From Otis tarda (taxonomy: Eukaryota; Chordata; Aves; Otidiformes; Otididae), in contig CM048553.1 in assembly GCA_026413225.1 (NCBI GenBank), positions 47,904,001 to 47,968,000 of the forward strand: DNA of 64,000 nucleotides, written 5' to 3'. Positions 59,641 through 64,000 of the stretch are shown here, piece after piece. A program made the translations under genes and the position numbers. Numbering within the stretch: the stretch's first letter is position 1; every line of letters begins with the position of its first letter. Under the pieces are notes generated by a model, which saw only the letters and a program-made list of their open reading frames with translations, searched no databases and was not told the origin of the DNA.

Positions 59641-62600
59641 TTTAATGAAAATTTCAGTGCATAAAATGGGATTTTATTGTCACTTGATAATGAAGCCTCT
59701 TATGACTGCTACCAGTCTCTGTACATACCAACTTCCTGCAACATAAGATCAGATGCAATTCTGCATACTATTTCATACTAATTGTGTGAGTGCATGTTAC
59801 CTTGATTCTGAAAAATGAATAGACTCATTGTCCTTTCAGGAAATTAAAACCATACCTATAAATGGATATTAAAGTCTTGTAGCTCTGGTCTGATATTAGA
59901 ACTGTCTGAAAGGTGCAGCGTGACAACCTGATTATTCCCATGAGGACATGTTACATTTGTAAATACATAATTTGTCTGTATTCTGCATATATAAAAAAGA
60001 AAATCAAATGTAGGAAGAACTACAGAATCAAAGGTTCCCAGGGGTTAATCTTTCCATTTATTTTGTGTACCTGAAACTTGTTTAAATCCATTAAAAAAAA
60101 CCAGACACACATACATATATAAAAATCTTGTAGCATTATAGTATACTGAAGGAATATTTGGGCATATTTCAACAACTGAGTAAATAATCTGGCTTGTTGA
60201 GACTCATCTGAAAGAATGAATTAACCATTGGCTGCTTACTTAAACTCTTCTGGTTCTGTTCGTCAGCACAAAAATATACTTGCTTACATTTTTCTTGCAC
60301 CACCTCAAAGCTCTTCACTTGAGCTGTGAGGCAGTTTAGGAGACATGGCTATCAAGAGATAAATGCTTGCTAAGGATCAGAGGAAATTTGGATTTACCTT
60401 AGAATTAGAGAGGGCCTCCCAAATATGCAGCTGATTTGGCATGTTCAAAATAAGATTGAGGTCTTATTTGAGTCTGGTTAGTCATGGCCTTTAAACAAAA
60501 ATTACTGTTACTAGTGAAAGACTTGTGAGACTGAAGTCTGGTAAAAAGAGGGTTACCTCAAAACATTGGGTGCAGTACTTTTGCTTAATCATGCTTCTTG
60601 TCCTACAACTTCATGACAGATGTCTGGAATGCAAATAAATTAATTGGGTTTGCTTGGAAATAATATAATGAAAGGCATGTTGTTCTTCAGGCAACCCAGC
60701 AGGGGAAAGAAAGGTGGATACGGAAACTCAGTTTCTTTCTTTTATTCCGACTGTGATTTGTAGTGCTCTGACCAGGAGGAGACCTTTGTATTCATTGTGT
60801 TTCACTCCCAGTTCACCTAACAATAACTAATTGGATATATTTATTAAGAGGTGTGAGTGATGCACAAAAGCATTTTAGTCAAGTAGTCATGTGAAAATTC
60901 AGTGCTCATAATGTGACACACCAGGAAAATTACACACGCCATCAACTCCCTATGAAACCTGTGACTAAAGAGAACAATTACTTGTTCATTTAGGAAAGAA
61001 ATGTGAAACTGTCTTAAGCAATCACCTGCCTTAAGCAATGGGCCATGGAGAAAATAATAATTGCAAGAACTTTCTAATAAAGGGGAAGCCAAAGTGAGCA
61101 CATGGAACATGAGGCTAGGACTGGAATGGACAATTTTCCTGCCTTTTTCTTTCTCTCTCTCTTCCTGCTCCCACCCCCCAAGTCATTTTCCCTTTCTCTA
61201 TTGGGGAATGTATATGTTGGGTTTTTTTTCTTGTGAAGCTTACTCAGCTAAGCGTGAGAGAAGTGCTGTGGAGGAGCAAGGAGAAAGTAGCTGAGGCTTG
61301 TTACCTAATATGGGAATCTTGCACAGTTTTTATTAATAAAATCTTTGAAATTTCCTAGTTCATTAAAACTCCAAAACATTTATTGATGGTGGTGTTAGTT
61401 CTTGCTCTTAGATGAGCAGTAAGCCAGAACAAACCTGGTGAACTGTAGTAGCATTGCAGCAATGGATGCCAATAGAGGAGGCTTTTTGTGTTGCAAAGGT
61501 GCTTGGATGTTATCAGGAAAGGTGAGATGCTGTCACTTTTCTTTCTTTTGAAGAAACAGGGTCTTTCTCTAAATGATAAGAATGGAGATGAATCATCAAG
61601 AATGCTGTGTTATTGAGATAGAAATTGCAAAGATATGGGACAGAATGAGCAAGAAAGTGTACGTGTGGGCAGGTGGTCCAGGAGTTATAACCCTCGGTAT
61701 ATAACCCTTGGTTATATTTCTAGCCTGTCTGATAAGGTTAGTTTTTCTCAAATAAAACCAAATTTGTTGGACTGCAAATGTTCATTTCATTGGCCTAAAC
61801 AGGAAGGGATGAGTCAGAATTTTATTCTGATAGTTTTTGTGTCCAGCACTTTTCCAGGAAATATCATTTAGAGGATCAAAGGCTGCATTTTGCAGACACT
61901 GAACACAAGCCTGTATTTAGCTGTTTTAATTACAGATTTTTTTAAGTTTCATCACAAGACTCAATGTCCTTTTTTACAGTGCTTCAGTATATAATCCTGT
62001 TAGGAAGCTGCAGATTTATAATGAAGCAGGAAGTAGCAATGTCATCATTTCAGCTGATTGTTTCCCTTGTGCTGGAGTGTATTAACTAAGTAATGCTTCT
62101 CTAGGCTGTGTAGAGCCAATTGCATTCTCAAGGGCATCAGGCATGCCTGAAGATAGATGAGTCATTACCTTTGGTACAGCACAAGCGGTATGATATGCAG
62201 TCTCAGCAAGTGTTTGTCCATTGAAGTTGGTTAATAACCTATAGCCCTCTCCCATGGCAAGATGCCATAAATCAATCCTTTGTGTGTTCAGCAAACAGAA
62301 AGGCTGGTGTATCAACTGCCTCTTCAGTGTCATCCCTTTGTTCCCATTCCTAGAGAAAGGTGTTAATCTGCAAAGAGATTTTTCATATCGTAGACTTCCC
62401 CTCCACTTCACTTCCTTGAGAGCGTTCCAGAGGCGACAGTCACAAGGGTAGCCATTAAAACCAAGAGAGAAACACCACAGGGTTTTACGTGAGTGACCGT
62501 AACCTCTTGTAGACTTCCTCAAGATTTTGAGAACCTGTGAAATCTCAGAGCCAGCCCCTGGAAAGTAACTTCCTTCTGGGGAAAATGGATGGGACCAGTC

Positions 62601-64000
62601 AGGAAAACTATTCTATGGCGCTTACTCCGCTATCACTTCTTACTGTTTGTTGGAGGTAAAGCAACAGCTGGCAAAAGCAGTTTTTCCTCTATCAAGAGAT
62701 TTAAAGGGGCTTTGGTGCCATTCCAAACCATATGGCAAAGGATTCCTTTTCCTTGACTCCTATGGCAGTCCTCAGTGCAATGCCTGATTAGTTAAGGCCA
62801 TGGGCAAGAGGGAGCTACCTTGTAATAGGCAGAAGTTATCAGAGGAAGGAGTTGTGAAGCCTCCGTGGGGTAATGGTGATCACTGCACACTTTCAGTTTT
62901 GATATCATGAAAGAGTTGTTCCCTTAGGGACAATACAGTAACAACAAACTATAAAAGGGCAGATTATAAAACTATGAAGAAAATGGTTAACAGCAGGCTG
63001 AAGGGCAAAGAGAAGCACTTAAAAACCATAGAGATCTGCCTGGAGGCTATTTAAGAACGTTGAATTAGAGGCACAGATGGTTTGTATACCTCTGAGCAAA
63101 AACATAGCGTATGAGGAAGGATGAAACTCACAGGGTTATGTGGGAGAGAAGCGTAGTGAGTATAGAAAAGCTGAAAATGCATCCCTTAAAATGACAACTG
63201 CCTGAATGACAGACAGGGAAACATTATCAGGAGAGCGGGAAGAGCTGGAAAGTGTCAGTGCTATGCAAAAGACTGGCAAATGCTGACTTTGGATCCCCAG
63301 GATGAAACACTGAAAAGAGAGATTGTAATAACGTCCTGAGCACTAAGCCTTTGAAAACTGGGCTACTTCACATGAAACTTCACCGGAAAAATAAGGATGT
63401 TCTTAGTCTGACTTAGCTAGCACAAAGAAAAATCTCAATAAAGCCAAAGCGGTCTGCAGTTTTAATATGTGACTAGGCCAAATTTAAGAGTAAAGGAGCC
63501 CATTCAAACATCATTTATCTATACTGGGACTTTAATTTACCTTGTGTTAGATTCAGTGCCAAAAATGATGGTTCTAATCTTTGCCAAAGAAGGTAGAGAT
63601 GAAAAAAAAAATCAAACACTCCTAAAAACTCTAATTTTAGTAAAAGCAGAAAGCCTACATTTTTTTTTTTTTCTGGTATAGCTCTGCACTGAGAGGGAGA
63701 CTATCTGATAAGGATGCAGTGAGGTTTGCAGAGCCTTTTTGCACCAGTGTGTCACCAGGCAGATGCAGCATTTTGTTTTCATGTATCTGAGAATAGGAAC
63801 ACAGTGATTATAAATTAGAAGGGGAACACCTCAAGTATCACAAATCTGATGATGTGTGTAAAAAAAGTGCCCTTGTGAAATCAATGAAAGTTATTTTCTG
63901 CTTTAAAACCAAGGAGAGACAGGGGAAGGTTAGAACAACTATTTTGGCAATAAAAACTTGATGCACAGAGTCTCAGTGGGACTAGAGCCCTGGCATCTAG
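59641..64000. other. Flank beyond KIAA1143, no recognised gene
   Basis: This is AT-rich sequence without a gene or repeat family that I can name. The only open frame of note is on the minus strand at 62522-62082. It is 146 codons from a TTG, extends further upstream without a stop to about 62620, and has no assigned domain. A pyrimidine-rich run lies at about 61143-61180. Confidence 0.5.

Overview
This window is an ordinary, intron-rich vertebrate nuclear locus, almost certainly from a bird. The bird call rests on several CR1 LINE fragments with the typical avian 3' end and two solo LTRs of a family I recognise from non-galliform birds. The genes are vertebrate orthologues whose coding exons could be joined by hand with consensus GT-AG borders and consistent phase.

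Layout: (1) 1-3840 is downstream flank with no recognisable gene. (2) 3841-9589, minus strand: TMEM42, three coding exons, 137 aa, a small four-helix membrane protein. Its first exon lies in a CpG island (about 9300-9680), and intron 1 holds two CR1 fragments. (3) About 9715-48536, minus strand: KIF15, the mitotic kinesin-12. I traced 34 coding exons totalling 4203 nt (1400 aa): an N-terminal motor (about residues 24-365) followed by a long coiled-coil stalk. (4) 48537-48875: a 339-bp bidirectional CpG-island promoter with E2F-, CHR-, YY1-, E-box- and ETS-like sites. (5) 48876-58306, plus strand: KIAA1143, three coding exons, 159 aa, a small charged protein of the DUF4604 family. (6) About 59.6-64 kb: AT-rich flank without a recognised gene.

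The order TMEM42-KIF15-KIAA1143, with KIF15 and KIAA1143 head to head, matches what I recall of human 3p21.31. KIF15 and TMEM42 are head to tail and may be separated by only about 0.1 kb. Two copies of one LTR family lie 41 kb apart in opposite orientation, one in a KIF15 intron and one in a KIAA1143 intron, each antisense to its host gene.

I found no new biological system. The points worth checking are the cell-cycle motifs in the shared promoter, the KIF15 N-terminal splice junction, the divergent KIF15 C-terminus, the alanine-repeat first exon of TMEM42, the inverted LTR pair, and a 21-bp exact repeat shared by two KIF15 introns.
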